A DNA stretch of 64,000 nt from an uncultured Paracoccaceae bacterium (GCA_947489705.1 CANLEQ010000021.1:1-64000), one strand, 5' to 3'; counted from the first letter of the stretch, positions 36,770 to 46,320 are shown. Notes: generated from the sequence alone by a model not told the origin. Translations and numbers: made by a program.

Positions 36770-38054
36770 CTCCGACGCTCCTCGATAGCAGGCGCGACGA
36801 CACCCGTGCGCGCCCTTCCATGATCCGTGCGGCCATAGCGGCGGCCGCGATGAAGATGCAGGCCTCGGCCGCGAAGACCAGGCCGAAGGCCGACGGCGCG
36901 TCGACGACGAGGCGCAGCAGGTCGACCGCCGCCGCGCCGGCAAGTCCGCCGAACCCCGCCGCGATCGCCTGCGCGCCGCCCCAGAGGCCCATCCGCGTGC
37001 CTTCGCGCGCGGACCGCCCTTCGCCGGCAAGCGCCATCATCGACCCGATCGCGGCGACGGCGAAGACGCCGTTGAAGATCCCGAGCGCCACGGTCGCGGG
37101 CACCAGCAGGCCCATGCCCATCTGCCCCAGCGCGCCGATGACGAAGAGCGCGACGGCCGAGCCGAGACATCCCGCCACCACCCAGTCGCGCAGCGCCCCG
37201 AGGCCGAGACCGGTCGCGGCGATCCCGACGACCAGCATGCCGACGAACACGCCGCCGTTCTGCGCGCCCGAGAGCTGCGTCGATTGGCCGGGGGTGAAGC
37301 CGAAGACCAGGCCCGCATAGGGTTCGAGGATGAGCTCCTGCATGAAATAGGCGCCCATGCTGAGAAAGACGAAGATGGTGAAGGCGCGGGCCTTGGGCTC
37401 GTCCCAGATCTCGGCGAGGCCCTCGCGGAACGGCATGGGTTCGGGCGCGGGCTGCGCCACGATGCCGCGCTCGATCCCCCATGTGGCGACGAGCGTCAGG
37501 GCGACCGCCCCTGCACAGACCACCGCCACGATCCGCAGCAGCAGTTCCGGCGAATACGGCGTCAGCAGCGCCCCCACCACGCCGGCAGTGACGGCGATGC
37601 CCGCGATCATCATGAGCCATGTGATCGTCGCGGCGGCCGGACGGCGGCGCGGCTCCGTCGCGGTCGCCAGCAAGGCCAGGAGCGACGTTCCCGAGGCCCC
37701 GACGCCCAGCCCAATCAGCGCATAGGCCACGACCGAGAGGACCAGACCCGCCGCGAAGCTCGTGCCGAGGACGACCACGCCGAACGCGGCCATGAGGCCG
37801 CCCGCGGCGAGCGCCCCCATCCCGCCGACGATCCACCGGGTGCGGTTGCCGCCGGTATCGCTGAGAAAGCCCCAGTTGGGGCGCGTGATCTGGATGCCGT
37901 AATGCAGCGCGACGAGCAGCCCCGGAAGCACGGCCGGCAGCGCGAGCTCGACCACCATCAGGCGGTTGAGCGTGCTGGTCGTCAGCACGACGACCGAGCC
38001 CAGCGCCATCTGTACCAGCCCGAGCCGCACGATCGACAGCCACGACAGCGTCAC
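36762..38054 (-). CDS. PucC/BCD-family MFS protein (Rhodobacter orf428 type)
   Basis: 430 residues from GTG 38054, which overlaps the bchG stop (GTGA). About twelve transmembrane helices. LVALHYGIQITRPNWGFLSD followed by TGGNRTRWIVGGM is the signature of the bacteriochlorophyll-delivery MFS group (PucC, LhaA, orf428). Members help deliver pigment to, or assemble, light-harvesting complexes. Its fixed place between bchG and bchP supports the orf428 assignment rather than PucC or LhaA. Confidence 0.9.
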   Translation of the reverse strand: MTLSWLSIVRLGLVQMALGSVVVLTTSTLNRLMVVELALPAVLPGLLVALHYGIQITRPNWGFLSDTGGNRTRWIVGGMGALAAGGLMAAFGVVVLGTSFAAGLVLSVVAYALIGLGVGASGTSLLALLATATEPRRRPAAATITWLMMIAGIAVTAGVVGALLTPYSPELLLRIVAVVCAGAVALTLVATWGIERGIVAQPAPEPMPFREGLAEIWDEPKARAFTIFVFLSMGAYFMQELILEPYAGLVFGFTPGQSTQLSGAQNGGVFVGMLVVGIAATGLGLGALRDWVVAGCLGSAVALFVIGALGQMGMGLLVPATVALGIFNGVFAVAAIGSMMALAGEGRSAREGTRMGLWGGAQAIAAGFGGLAGAAAVDLLRLVVDAPSAFGLVFAAEACIFIAAAAMAARIMEGRARVSSRLLSRSVGDV

Positions 38055-38956
38055 AGCGACAGCCCCCGGACCGCGAATGCCGTCACCATCATGCCCGCGA
38101 CATAGAGCGTGACACCCGTGGCGTTGTACCAGGGCGCGCGCCCTTCGGGATCGCGCAGGAGGACGCGCATCGCCGCGAACTGGCCCAGCAGGGCGACAGC
38201 GACCGCCAGAGCGAACCACGGCCGGCCCCAGATGACGAGCAGCATGACCACGATCGTCTGCGGGAGTGCCATCACGACGCAGGCGATCCTCGCGGCGATC
38301 GCGGGGCCCTTGACCGCCGGCAGCGACCGGATGCCCATCCGGCGGTCGCCCTCGATGGCCTTGAAGTCGTTGAGGGTCATGATCCCGTGCGCGCCGATCG
38401 CATAGAGCAGCGCCACTAGGATCACGAAGAACGAGGGCGCCCCGGCGGCCAGCACGGCGGCGCCGGTGAACCACGGCAATCCCTCGTAGCAGAGACCGAC
38501 GACGCCCGGCCCCCACCAGCCCGACCGCTTGAGACGGATCGGGGGCGCCGAATAGGCCCAGGCGGCCGCCACGGCCGCGCAGGTCGCGCCGAACCCCCAG
38601 GGCCCGAGCATCCAGCCCAGCGCGAGCGCCAGAACGCTCATCGCGATCGCGAGGACCAACGCCGCACGGGCCGGGACGCGGCCCGAGGGGATCGGGCGTT
38701 CGGGCTGGTTGATCGCGTCGACATGACGGTCGCACCAATCGTTGGCGGCCTGGCTCATCCCGCAGACAACCGGCCCCGCCAGAACCACCCCCAGGAGCAC
38801 CAGCGGCCAGTCCACGCCGGGCCAGACGCCCGCCGAGACGATCCCGCAGAGATAGGCCCACATCGGCGGAAACCACGTCACCGGTTTCAGCAGTTCCAGC
38901 ATCGCGCCGGGCCGCGGCCTCGACCGCATGGGGTGTAAATCGGAATTGACACTCAT
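38051..38956 (-). CDS. bchG: bacteriochlorophyll synthase
   Basis: 301 residues from ATG 38956 (MSVNSDLHPMRSRP); 38929 is an alternative. It attaches geranylgeranyl or phytyl diphosphate to bacteriochlorophyllide a. A UbiA-type membrane prenyltransferase: the first Asp-rich motif NDWCDRHVDAINQPERPIPS and the second, LNDFKAIEGDRRMGIRSLPA, are both intact. About eight transmembrane helices. The PpsR-type site overlaps its first codons, which favours tight oxygen control. Overlaps the PucC-like gene by 4 bases. Confidence 0.95.
   Translation of the reverse strand: MSVNSDLHPMRSRPRPGAMLELLKPVTWFPPMWAYLCGIVSAGVWPGVDWPLVLLGVVLAGPVVCGMSQAANDWCDRHVDAINQPERPIPSGRVPARAALVLAIAMSVLALALGWMLGPWGFGATCAAVAAAWAYSAPPIRLKRSGWWGPGVVGLCYEGLPWFTGAAVLAAGAPSFFVILVALLYAIGAHGIMTLNDFKAIEGDRRMGIRSLPAVKGPAIAARIACVVMALPQTIVVMLLVIWGRPWFALAVAVALLGQFAAMRVLLRDPEGRAPWYNATGVTLYVAGMMVTAFAVRGLSL
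38934..38951. promoter_or_regulatory. PpsR/CrtJ-type operator at the start of bchG
   Basis: TGTAAATCGGAATTGACA fits TGT-N12-ACA. It lies just inside the bchG frame if 38956 is the start and just before it if 38929 is. Likely represses the bchG-pucC-like-bchP-idi operon in air. Confidence 0.72.
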
Positions 38957-39076
38957 GCTTCGACAAAACACCACCCGCACGAGTCTCGCAAGCGTTTCGG
39001 CAGGCCGTCCTGCGCTTCGGTGCGTCGCCGCCCGCCGCCAGTCGGGTCGGCGCGTGGCCCCGGGGCGGTGGAACGC

Positions 39077-40513
39077 CTAGCGGTAGACCATGTCGAGCAT
39101 GTCGAACGCCCCGGCCGCGTGATCCTCGCAAAAGGCCGCGTGGTCGGATTTGAGCCGGTCGGCCGCCTCCTCGGCCCAGCGCACGATGTCCGCCATGAAG
39201 AGGGCGCGGGGCGAGGCGGCCTCGATGATCGACGGCTCGACGTCGTAATCGACCTTGCCCAGATCGTCGGAGAGGGCATGCGCCTGGGCGAGAGCCGCCC
39301 CGCAGGCCCGGGCGTAGTCCTTCCAGGTTCCGTAGCTGAGCTCGTCGAGGTCGATATCGTCGCGGAAGGACGCGCGCTCGCGGCTCATGAAGCTCTCGCC
39401 GTCCATCTCGACCGCGCCGTAGAAGATGTCGCCATGCGCGAGCTGAACCGCCTGGCCATGCGCGATGCGGTCGGCCTTGGAACCGGCGTCGAAATCCGAC
39501 GGCGGCACCAGCCCTTCGAGCGCCGATCGCCGGGCGCGCTTGAATTCGATGATGAGATCGTCGGTGGCGTTCTTCGACGGGCCCTCGAGGAGCACGTAGA
39601 AGCGCGGCAGGCCGAGCGACGCGGTGCCCTGGCCGTGCCGGACGCACACATCCTTGACCTTGAGGTCGCCCACGCGGGCATGCGAGCGCAGATCGTTCGT
39701 CTTGGCCAGATCGTCCATCGCCTTCTGGAACTTTGCGCGTTCGCTCGAGATCGGCTGCAGCTCGTCGTCGGAGCGGAAGCCGCGGCCATTGGGCTTGAGG
39801 TAATCGTCCCAGAGCCAGTCCTTGCGCTCTTCCCACGCCTCCTCGAAGAGCCGCCGGATCACCTTGGGCGAATTGTCCATGCGCCAGCTGTCGTTCTTTT
39901 CGGTCGAATGCTCGGCATAGCCCTGCATCGCGTCGAGATAGCCCGCGACGAAGGCGTTGACGACCTTGCGGCGCTTCTTGCGTTTCATCCCGCCGACCTG
40001 CTTGGCGGCGATCCAGAACCCGACCGCGCCGCGCTTGATGTCCCAGCTGAACGGGGCATAGATCACCTCGTCGAAATCGTTGACGCCGAAGATCGGCGCG
40101 CCGTTCTCGTCGGGCATGATGCCGAAATTCTCCGGATGCACGTCGCCGAGCGCCATCACGCTGGGCATGTGGGCATCCTCGCCCACCAGGTCGCGATAGA
40201 AGAGCAGGGCGGTTCCCCGGAAGAACTTGAAGAGATCGCCGGCCAGCGTGTCGAACTTGACCGCCGCGCCGTGTTCGCGGTTCTCGATCCGGGCCGCATG
40301 ATCCTCGCGCAGGGTCGAGCGGACATGCGAGCGCCTTGCCGTGCCGGTCAGCAATTTCGGCGGCACGATCAGCTCGCGTTCGGCGATCCGCGCGGCGAGA
40401 TCGCGAAAGTGTTCGACCCGCCCCTCGGCCCGCATGGCGGGCGGTGCCGTCTCGGCCTGGGTCTGCTGTTGCTTGGCGGAACGCGTCGCTTTCGTCTTCT
40501 TCGGGGCGGCCAT
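39077..40513 (-). CDS. DUF2252 family protein
   Basis: 478 residues. A basic, Lys/Gln-rich N-terminus precedes the DUF2252 core. ALGDVHPENFGIMPDENGAP and VNDFDEVIYAPFSWDIKR recall the catalytic-loop and metal-binding motifs of kinase-like folds (HxEN and DFDE). KADRIAHGQAVQLAHGD lies further on. Biochemical function of the family is not established. Single gene between bchG and pncB with its own spacing. Confidence 0.85.
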   Translation of the reverse strand: MAAPKKTKATRSAKQQQTQAETAPPAMRAEGRVEHFRDLAARIAERELIVPPKLLTGTARRSHVRSTLREDHAARIENREHGAAVKFDTLAGDLFKFFRGTALLFYRDLVGEDAHMPSVMALGDVHPENFGIMPDENGAPIFGVNDFDEVIYAPFSWDIKRGAVGFWIAAKQVGGMKRKKRRKVVNAFVAGYLDAMQGYAEHSTEKNDSWRMDNSPKVIRRLFEEAWEERKDWLWDDYLKPNGRGFRSDDELQPISSERAKFQKAMDDLAKTNDLRSHARVGDLKVKDVCVRHGQGTASLGLPRFYVLLEGPSKNATDDLIIEFKRARRSALEGLVPPSDFDAGSKADRIAHGQAVQLAHGDIFYGAVEMDGESFMSRERASFRDDIDLDELSYGTWKDYARACGAALAQAHALSDDLGKVDYDVEPSIIEAASPRALFMADIVRWAEEAADRLKSDHAAFCEDHAAGAFDMLDMVYR

Positions 40514-40588
40514 GAGCGGACTCCTAGCGGTGATTTCGATCGATGCCGGGAATGTTAGCCGTTCCGTCCTGCAAAGCGAGCGGCAAAA

Positions 40589-41881
40589 TCAGACCACCAC
40601 TTTCCGCCGTTCCTGGGGGCCGACATCGAAGACGCGCTTGTACCGGGCGACCTCGTCCTCGGGGCCCATGGCCTTTTCGGGATTGTCGGAAAGCTTGACC
40701 GTGGGCCGCCCGTCGGCCGCGACGGCCTTGCAGACGAGCGAGAAGGGGGCGAGGGCGTCGCCGTCGGTCAACCCGCGAAAATCGTTGGTGAGCAGCGTGC
40801 CCCAGCCGAAGCTCACGCGCACGCGGCCCGCGAATTGCCGGTGCAGCTCGGCGATCTTGTCGTCGTCGAGCCCGTCGGAAAAGATCACCAGCTTGCTCGT
40901 CGGATCCTCGCCGCGCGCCTTCCACCAGGCGATCGCCGTCTCCGCCCCGCGGGCGGGATCGCCGCTGTCGATGCGGATGCCGGTCCATCCGGCCAGCCAG
41001 TCGGGCGCGTGGCGCAGGAACCCTTCGGTGCCGTAGGTATCGGGCAGGATGACGCGAAGATTGCCGTCATGCTCCTCGTGCCAGTCGGAAAGCACCTCGT
41101 AGGGTGCGCGCGCCAGCTCGGCATCGCCTTCGGCCAGCGCGGCATAGACCATGGGCAGCTCGTGCGCATTGGTGCCGATCGCCTCCATGTCGCGGTTCTT
41201 GGCGATCAGGCAGTTCGACGTGCCGGTGAAGCTCTCGCCGAGGCCTTCCTGCATCGCCTGGACGCACCAGTCCTGCCAGAGATGGGAATGCCGGCGGCGG
41301 GTGCCGAAATCGGCGATCCGGAGCCCGTCGAGCCCGCGCAGCCTCTCGACCTTTTCCCAGAGCTTGGTCATCGCGCGGGCATAGAGGACCTGAAGTTCGA
41401 ACCGGCCCATCTCGTTGAGCACGGCGCGGCTGCGCAACTCCATCAGGATGGCGAGGGCCGGGATCTCCCACAGCATGACCTCGGGCCAGGCGCCCTGGAA
41501 CGTCAGCTCGTACTGGTCGCCCTTGCGCTCGAGCTGGTAGGGCGGCAGGCGCAGATCCTCGAACCAGTCCATGAATTCGGGCGTGAACATCTGCCGCTTG
41601 CCGTAGAACGTGTTGCCGCGCATCCACGTCGATTCCCCGCGGCTGAGCGACAGCGACCGGACGTGGTCGAGCTGCTCGCGCAATTCCCCCTCGTCGATCA
41701 GGCGCGCCAGCGGAACGGACGAGGTCCGGTTGATCAGGCTGAACGTCACCTGCGTATCGGGCCGGTTGCGAAAGACCGACTGGCACATCAGAAGCTTGTA
41801 GAAGTCCGTGTCGATCATCGACCGGACGATCGGATCGATCTTCCACTTGTGGTTCCAGACGCGGCTGGCGATATCGACCAT
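40589..41881 (-). CDS. pncB: nicotinate phosphoribosyltransferase
   Basis: 430 residues from ATG 41881. It joins nicotinate to PRPP, with ATP, to give nicotinate mononucleotide in NAD salvage. [20 protein letters not shown] is the family N-terminus. [20 protein letters not shown] and [20 protein letters not shown] are the active-site segments (TGTSN included), and [20 protein letters not shown] holds the PRPP-binding motif. Divergent from the histidine kinase. Confidence 0.96.
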   Translation of the reverse strand: MVDIASRVWNHKWKIDPIVRSMIDTDFYKLLMCQSVFRNRPDTQVTFSLINRTSSVPLARLIDEGELREQLDHVRSLSLSRGESTWMRGNTFYGKRQMFTPEFMDWFEDLRLPPYQLERKGDQYELTFQGAWPEVMLWEIPALAILMELRSRAVLNEMGRFELQVLYARAMTKLWEKVERLRGLDGLRIADFGTRRRHSHLWQDWCVQAMQEGLGESFTGTSNCLIAKNRDMEAIGTNAHELPMVYAALAEGDAELARAPYEVLSDWHEEHDGNLRVILPDTYGTEGFLRHAPDWLAGWTGIRIDSGDPARGAETAIAWWKARGEDPTSKLVIFSDGLDDDKIAELHRQFAGRVRVSFGWGTLLTNDFRGLTDGDALAPFSLVCKAVAADGRPTVKLSDNPEKAMGPEDEVARYKRVFDVGPQERRKVVV

Positions 41882-42014
41882 TTCCGGGCTCTCTTCGCTT
41901 GGACTCGCGCATATGTGCACAGGGCACCGTATGGGGGCAAGGGCGGTGGCCTTTCGCCCTGCCGGTACGCATGGTACTGGACCGCCCGTAATCAAACTTC
42001 AGCAAAACTGTGAC

Positions 42015-43166
42015 ATGAACGCCGATCAGTCCATCTCCCGCGATATCGCCGATATCCAGTCGCTCGATCAGGTGCCGATGATCCTCGACGTGTGCGCCCG
42101 GGTGACCGGCATGCGCTTCACGGCGGTCGCCCGCGTGACCGATACCAAGTGGATCACCTGCGCCTCGGTCGATCATTCGGCATTCGGGCTGACGCCCGGC
42201 GACGAGATCGACCTCGACAGGACCCTCTGCGCCGCGGTGCGGAAGGGGCGCACCCTGGTCGCCGTCGACGATGTCGAGCGGGAGCCGGGCTTCGACCGCG
42301 ACGGGGCCTCCCGGCTCTACGGGTATCGCAGCGGCGTGTCGGTGCCGATCTTCCGCGGGGACGGGACTTTCTTCGGCACCCTTTGCGCGATCGACCCCGA
42401 ACCGCGCGTGCTCTCCGATGGCGGCATCGTGCCGATGTTCCGGCTTTTCGCCGAGATGATCGCCAACGCGCTCGACGCGAGGGACCACCTCAAGGAGGAG
42501 CGCGACGGCGCCGCGCTGCGCGAGGAATTCATCGGCGTCGTCGGGCACGACCTGCGCAACCCGATCGCGGCGCTGTCCGCGGGGGTGCGGATCATCGAGC
42601 GGACCGGGACCGCCTCGCCCGAGCTGGCCACCGAGATGCGCCGGGCCATCGACCGGTCGTTCAAGATCATCGACAACCTGATGGACCTGACGCGCGGGCG
42701 TCTGGGCAACGGGATCGACGCGGATCTCGCGCCCGCGGATCTGGGCGAGATCGTGCGCAACGTGGCCGACGAGCTTCGGATGGTGGGGCAGGCGGATATC
42801 CGGCTCGATGTCGATCTTCCGCCCGGGATCGTGTGCGATGCGCAGCGGCTGGGACAGCTGACCTCGAACCTCATCTCGAACGCGGTCGATCATCATCGTG
42901 CGGGAACGCCGATCGAGGTCGAGGCCCGCGCCGATGCGCGGCAGATCCGCCTGGCGGTCAGCAACCAGGGCGAGCCCATTCCTCCGCAGGAGCGAGCGAA
43001 ACTCTTCATGCCCTTTCATCGGGGCGAGAACGGCACGCAGAAGGGCCTTGGGCTGGGGCTCTATATCGCGTCGGAGATCGCCCGCGCGCATCGCGGCCGG
43101 ATCGACGTGACCTCCGACAGCGACGTCACCACCTTCACCTTCAAGATGCCGATCGACCCGCGCTAG
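42015..43166 (+). CDS. GAF-domain sensor histidine kinase
   Basis: 383 residues from ATG 42015. No transmembrane segment, so cytoplasmic. A GAF domain (about 20-160; CARVTGMRFTAVARVTDTKW, FFGTLCAIDPEPR) precedes the phosphoacceptor helix REEFIGVVGHDLRNPIAALS with the conserved His, and an ATPase domain with the N-box LISNAVDHHR and G-box KGLGLGLYIASEIARAHRG. No response regulator gene adjoins it. The GAF ligand is unknown. Ends overlap arfB by 4 bases on the other strand. Confidence 0.93.
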   Translation: MNADQSISRDIADIQSLDQVPMILDVCARVTGMRFTAVARVTDTKWITCASVDHSAFGLTPGDEIDLDRTLCAAVRKGRTLVAVDDVEREPGFDRDGASRLYGYRSGVSVPIFRGDGTFFGTLCAIDPEPRVLSDGGIVPMFRLFAEMIANALDARDHLKEERDGAALREEFIGVVGHDLRNPIAALSAGVRIIERTGTASPELATEMRRAIDRSFKIIDNLMDLTRGRLGNGIDADLAPADLGEIVRNVADELRMVGQADIRLDVDLPPGIVCDAQRLGQLTSNLISNAVDHHRAGTPIEVEARADARQIRLAVSNQGEPIPPQERAKLFMPFHRGENGTQKGLGLGLYIASEIARAHRGRIDVTSDSDVTTFTFKMPIDPR

Positions 43167-43585
43167 TCGGGATCGACGCGGCCGCGCAGCGACTTGACCT
43201 CGCCGCGGACCTTCTTGGCCTTCAGCCGCCGCTTCTTCGAGCCGAGGGTGGGCCGCGTGGCGATGCGCCGCTTGGGCCTGTGCGCGGCGTCGCGCAGCAG
43301 CGCGGCCAGACGGTCCCGCGCGATGTCGCGGTTGCGCGCCTGGTGGCGCGTCTCGCTGACCTGGATCAGGACCGCGCCGTCGCGGGTCCAGCGGCGCCCG
43401 GCGAGCCGGCGCAGCCGCGCCTTCACCGGGGCGGGAAGGTTGGGCGAGCGTTCCGCCTCGAATCGCAGCTCCACGGCGGTGGCGACCTTGTTGACGTTCT
43501 GACCGCCGGGGCCGCCTGACTGGGTGAACTGCTCGGTGATCTCCCAGTCCTCGATCGAGATCGTGTCGGTGATGCGCAGGGTCAT
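43163..43585 (-). CDS. arfB: ArfB/YaeJ-type ribosome rescue hydrolase
   Basis: 140 residues. The release-factor GGQ motif is at EQFTQSGGPGGQNVNKVATA (GGQ near residue 27), followed by a basic, disordered C-terminal tail (KRRLKAKKVRGEVKSLRGR) that enters the mRNA channel of stalled ribosomes. It frees nascent chains from non-stop ribosomes. A tiny open frame and a terminator-like hairpin lie directly upstream on the same strand and may matter for its expression. Confidence 0.93.
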   Translation of the reverse strand: MTLRITDTISIEDWEITEQFTQSGGPGGQNVNKVATAVELRFEAERSPNLPAPVKARLRRLAGRRWTRDGAVLIQVSETRHQARNRDIARDRLAALLRDAAHRPKRRIATRPTLGSKKRRLKAKKVRGEVKSLRGRVDPD

Positions 43586-43619
43586 GGGCGGCCATCATAG
43601 GGACGGGTCGGCAAACGAA

Positions 43620-43648
43620 AAGGGCCGTCGATCGTGTCGACGGCCCTT
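43620..43648 (-). terminator. terminator between a small ORF and arfB
   Basis: On the minus strand AAGGGCCGTCGA-CACGA-TCGACGGCCCTT is followed by TTCGTTTG. The 12-bp perfect stem, 5-base loop and T-rich tail fit an intrinsic terminator about 35 bases before arfB. Confidence 0.7.
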
Positions 43649-43718
43649 CGAATGTTCCGGAGATGGGCCCGGTTAGGACAGGTGCCCAATCATGAAGCTT
43701 TCGCCCGCGGGACTGCCC

Positions 43719-43775
43719 TCAGGCGACGACCCCCATGACTGTTCCGACCTCGTTCTCCACCATCATTCTAGACAC
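43719..43775 (-). CDS. 18-codon small ORF with a near-ideal ribosome-binding site
   Basis: GTG 43775 to TGA 43719 reads MSRMMVENEVGTVMGVVA; in-frame ATGs at 43766 and 43763 also exist. AAAGGAGGTGG ends 7 bases before the GTG, close to a perfect match to the 16S rRNA tail. A TTGACA hexamer lies at 43838-43833, though no clear -10 is seen. A terminator follows at 43648-43620. It looks like a self-contained tiny gene, or a leader peptide for arfB. Not a family I recognise. Confidence 0.45.
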   Translation of the reverse strand: MSRMMVENEVGTVMGVVA

Positions 43776-43844
43776 TGGACCACCTCCTTTCATTGATTTC
43801 CGATATCTGGACGTTGCCACAGATTTTGCGTTTGTCAAAACATT

Positions 43845-44465
43845 TTACGCAACCTGTGGGCGCCGTGCGGACACGATCATGCGGAACGGCACCAGGGCGA
43901 TCAGCGCGAGGGTGAGTTTCACACCCCAATCGGCCAGCGCGAGACTGGCCCAGAGCGGCGCCTCGGGGCCCAGACCCACCAGCGGCAGAACCTCGTTCGC
44001 CCAGGAGACGTCGTCCGCCGGATCAAGGAAAACAAAGGCCTGGCTGAAGGCGACGGTGAAGAAGATCGCCGTGTCGCAGGCCGATCCCACCACCGACGAG
44101 GCCAGCGGCGCCCGCCACCAGCGGCCCCCGCGCAGACGGTCGAAAACGGCGATGTCCAAAAGCTGGGCGATGAGAAACGCGGTGCCCGATCCGAGCGCCA
44201 CGCGCCATGTCACGAGCGGCCCGAACTCGCCCTCGATCCGGGTGCCGATGAGCGAGCAGACGATCCCCACGACGAAGCCCGCGAGGACCACCCGCCGGGC
44301 ATCGCGGGGCCCGTGAAGGCGGTTCATGAGATCGGTCACCAGAAAGGCCAGCGGATAGGTGAACGCGCCCCAGGTGAGCCATTGGCCGAACAGGATCTGC
44401 ACGAGGATGTTGGAGGCCACGACGATGGTGGCCATGGCGAGAATGCCGGGGAGAAGTCGGGTCAT
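43845..44465 (-). CDS. VUT-family queuosine-precursor transporter (YhhQ-like)
   Basis: 206 residues from ATG 44465. About six hydrophobic helices with the family's polar intramembrane motifs: ASNILVQILFGQWLTWGAFT, YPLAFLVTDLMNRLHGPRDA and GSACDTAIFFTVAFSQAFVF. YhhQ proteins take up queuine/preQ0/preQ1 for tRNA modification. The longer upstream reading in this frame is not coding-like. I see no preQ1 riboswitch in the 100 bases upstream, though a short one would be easy to miss by eye. Confidence 0.88.
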   Translation of the reverse strand: MTRLLPGILAMATIVVASNILVQILFGQWLTWGAFTYPLAFLVTDLMNRLHGPRDARRVVLAGFVVGIVCSLIGTRIEGEFGPLVTWRVALGSGTAFLIAQLLDIAVFDRLRGGRWWRAPLASSVVGSACDTAIFFTVAFSQAFVFLDPADDVSWANEVLPLVGLGPEAPLWASLALADWGVKLTLALIALVPFRMIVSARRPQVA

Positions 44466-44566
44466 GTGACGGGTTCCGTTTTGACAAGGTGGTCGGAAAC
44501 TTGGTGCCCCGATTGCCGGGGACGCCGCGCCATAGACCACAAGGGCGGCGAGGTGCAAGACCGGGC

Positions 44567-45430
44567 CTAGTCCGGAACGCGGTATTCCACGATCTCGGTG
44601 CGCTGCAGGAAGTTGAAGTTGTCGTCGGAGATCATGGTCAGGCGCAGGGCGCCTTCGGCGTCGCGCCAGACGGCCAGCCCTTCGAGATTGTCGTGCTGGC
44701 GCAATTCCGTCTCGAGCAGGACGTCGTCCGCCGTCGCCCGACCGTCGCCGATCGTCACGCGCCGCACCCGCGACTGGAACCCCACGCCCAGAAACCGCCG
44801 CTCCAGCAGGTAGAGCCGCCCGCGATCGTCGAAATCCGCGCCCGCGATGGCGTAACCTCCGTCGGGCAGGGTGAAGGCAAGCGCCCACGCATCGCCGTCG
44901 AGTCGCCAGACGGGAAAGGGCAGATCGCCCAAAGGCCGCTCGGGAAGGGTGTAGAGCCGTCCTTGCCCGTCGATCGCCAGCGCCTCGAGCGCGCGATTGC
45001 CCGCCAGGAGGTCGAAATCCGGATGCCGCGGCAGGCCGGTCGCGTCGTCCCCGTCATAGCGCCAGACGCGCGGCGTGCCCTCGAACGAGACGTAGAGGCC
45101 GCCATCCGCCGCCATCGCGAGCCCCTCGCTGTCGCCGTAATCCCGGTCCATCGGGCCGCCGCGAAGGTCGGTGAGCGGCATCATCGGGCCGGCCTCCACG
45201 CCCGTGATCGCGCCGTCCTCTCGACGGAACGTGCCGCGGACGATTCCCGTGCGATCGGAGAGGGCGACGAAATCGCGGCCGTCCGGACCCACCTCGATCG
45301 CCGAGAAGCCGCCGTGGTCCGACGCGTCCCGATCCCACGCGAACGCCCCGACGAGATCGGCCGCCCCCGCGGGGGCGGCCAGATGCATCGTCAGGGCGAT
45401 CGCGCTCAGCGGACCAGAACGGCCTGGCAT
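44567..45430 (-). CDS. esterase-like phytase-family protein (exported)
   Basis: 287 residues from ATG 45430, overlapping the end of mepA by 25 bases. A hydrophobic leader (PLSAIALTMHLAAPAGAAD) is followed by a beta-propeller-like sequence with repeated DGRDFVALSDRTG, DYGDSEGLAMAADGGLYVSF and NRALEALAIDGQGRLYTLPE segments, typical of the 'esterase-like activity of phytase' family. The final LTMISDDNFNFLQRTEIVEY is also characteristic. Enzymatic activity is uncertain. Translationally coupled to mepA. Confidence 0.83.
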   Translation of the reverse strand: MPGRSGPLSAIALTMHLAAPAGAADLVGAFAWDRDASDHGGFSAIEVGPDGRDFVALSDRTGIVRGTFRREDGAITGVEAGPMMPLTDLRGGPMDRDYGDSEGLAMAADGGLYVSFEGTPRVWRYDGDDATGLPRHPDFDLLAGNRALEALAIDGQGRLYTLPERPLGDLPFPVWRLDGDAWALAFTLPDGGYAIAGADFDDRGRLYLLERRFLGVGFQSRVRRVTIGDGRATADDVLLETELRQHDNLEGLAVWRDAEGALRLTMISDDNFNFLQRTEIVEYRVPD

Positions 45431-46320
45431 GCTTGCGGAAGGTCGGCCACGCGCAGATCGCCCCGGGGGCGGGAGGGAGCGGCATCGGGATCGGCGGGCG
45501 GCGCCGGACGTGGGTTGAGGATGTTGTCGACCCAGTCCTGCGCCTCGGCGCAGCCATCGCCGGGGGGCGGCGGGGCCTGGTCCTCGCATCCCTGCGCCCC
45601 GGCGGGGCAGGAGAGCCGCGCGTGGAAATGATAGTGGTGCCCGGCCCACGGGCGGATCTTGCGAAGCCAGTCGCGATTGCCGGTTTCCTCGCGGCACATG
45701 CGGACCTTCGCGCCGGGGAAGATGAAGATGCGCTCGACCCGCGGATCCTGCGCCGCGGCCTTGACGAGCTCGTGCTGGAACGGGCCCCAGAGATCGTTGG
45801 TGTAGGCACCCGCATTGCGGCGCATGGAGACGGCCGACAGCGCCTCGCGCTCGGCCCGGCTGAGGCCGAGCGTCGCGGGCATGAGCCAGATATCGGCGTC
45901 GAGGCCCGATTGATGGCTCGCATGACCGGAGGTCATCGGGCCGCCGCGCGGCTGGCTCATGTCGCCGACATAAATGCCGTTCGATTCCGGACGGGCCGCC
46001 GCCTTGCGCGACAGATCCTGGAGGAAATCGACCGTTTCGGGATGCCCCCAGTTCCGGTTCCGCCCCAGGCGCATGGCCTGCCAGGTGGGGCCCGTCTCGG
46101 GCAACTGCACGCCGCCGGCGAGGCAGCCGCGCGAATAGCCGCCATAGGGCGCGGCCGGCAGGCGCGACGCGTCGCCCGCCGCGCCGAAGAGCGACTTGGC
46201 CACCGCCGCGCGGTTGACCTCGACGCCCGACATGCTGGGCGCGGGGACGGGTGACGCGGTTCGTTCTCCGCAGCCGGCAAGAAATATGGCCGCCGCGGCC
46301 AGGATCATGGGGAGTTTCAT
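45406..46320 (-). CDS. mepA: penicillin-insensitive murein endopeptidase
   Basis: 304 residues. A lipoprotein signal (MKLPMILAAAAIFLAGCGER, lipobox LAGC) places it on a membrane facing the periplasm. The LAS-metallopeptidase zinc ligands are visible in GGPMTSGHASHQSGLDADIW (H-x6-D) and WAGHHYHFHARLSCP (HxH). It cleaves D-Ala-mDAP cross-links in murein. Its start overlaps the stop of the MFS gene by 4 bases (ATGA). Confidence 0.94.
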   Translation of the reverse strand: MKLPMILAAAAIFLAGCGERTASPVPAPSMSGVEVNRAAVAKSLFGAAGDASRLPAAPYGGYSRGCLAGGVQLPETGPTWQAMRLGRNRNWGHPETVDFLQDLSRKAAARPESNGIYVGDMSQPRGGPMTSGHASHQSGLDADIWLMPATLGLSRAEREALSAVSMRRNAGAYTNDLWGPFQHELVKAAAQDPRVERIFIFPGAKVRMCREETGNRDWLRKIRPWAGHHYHFHARLSCPAGAQGCEDQAPPPPGDGCAEAQDWVDNILNPRPAPPADPDAAPSRPRGDLRVADLPQACQAVLVR

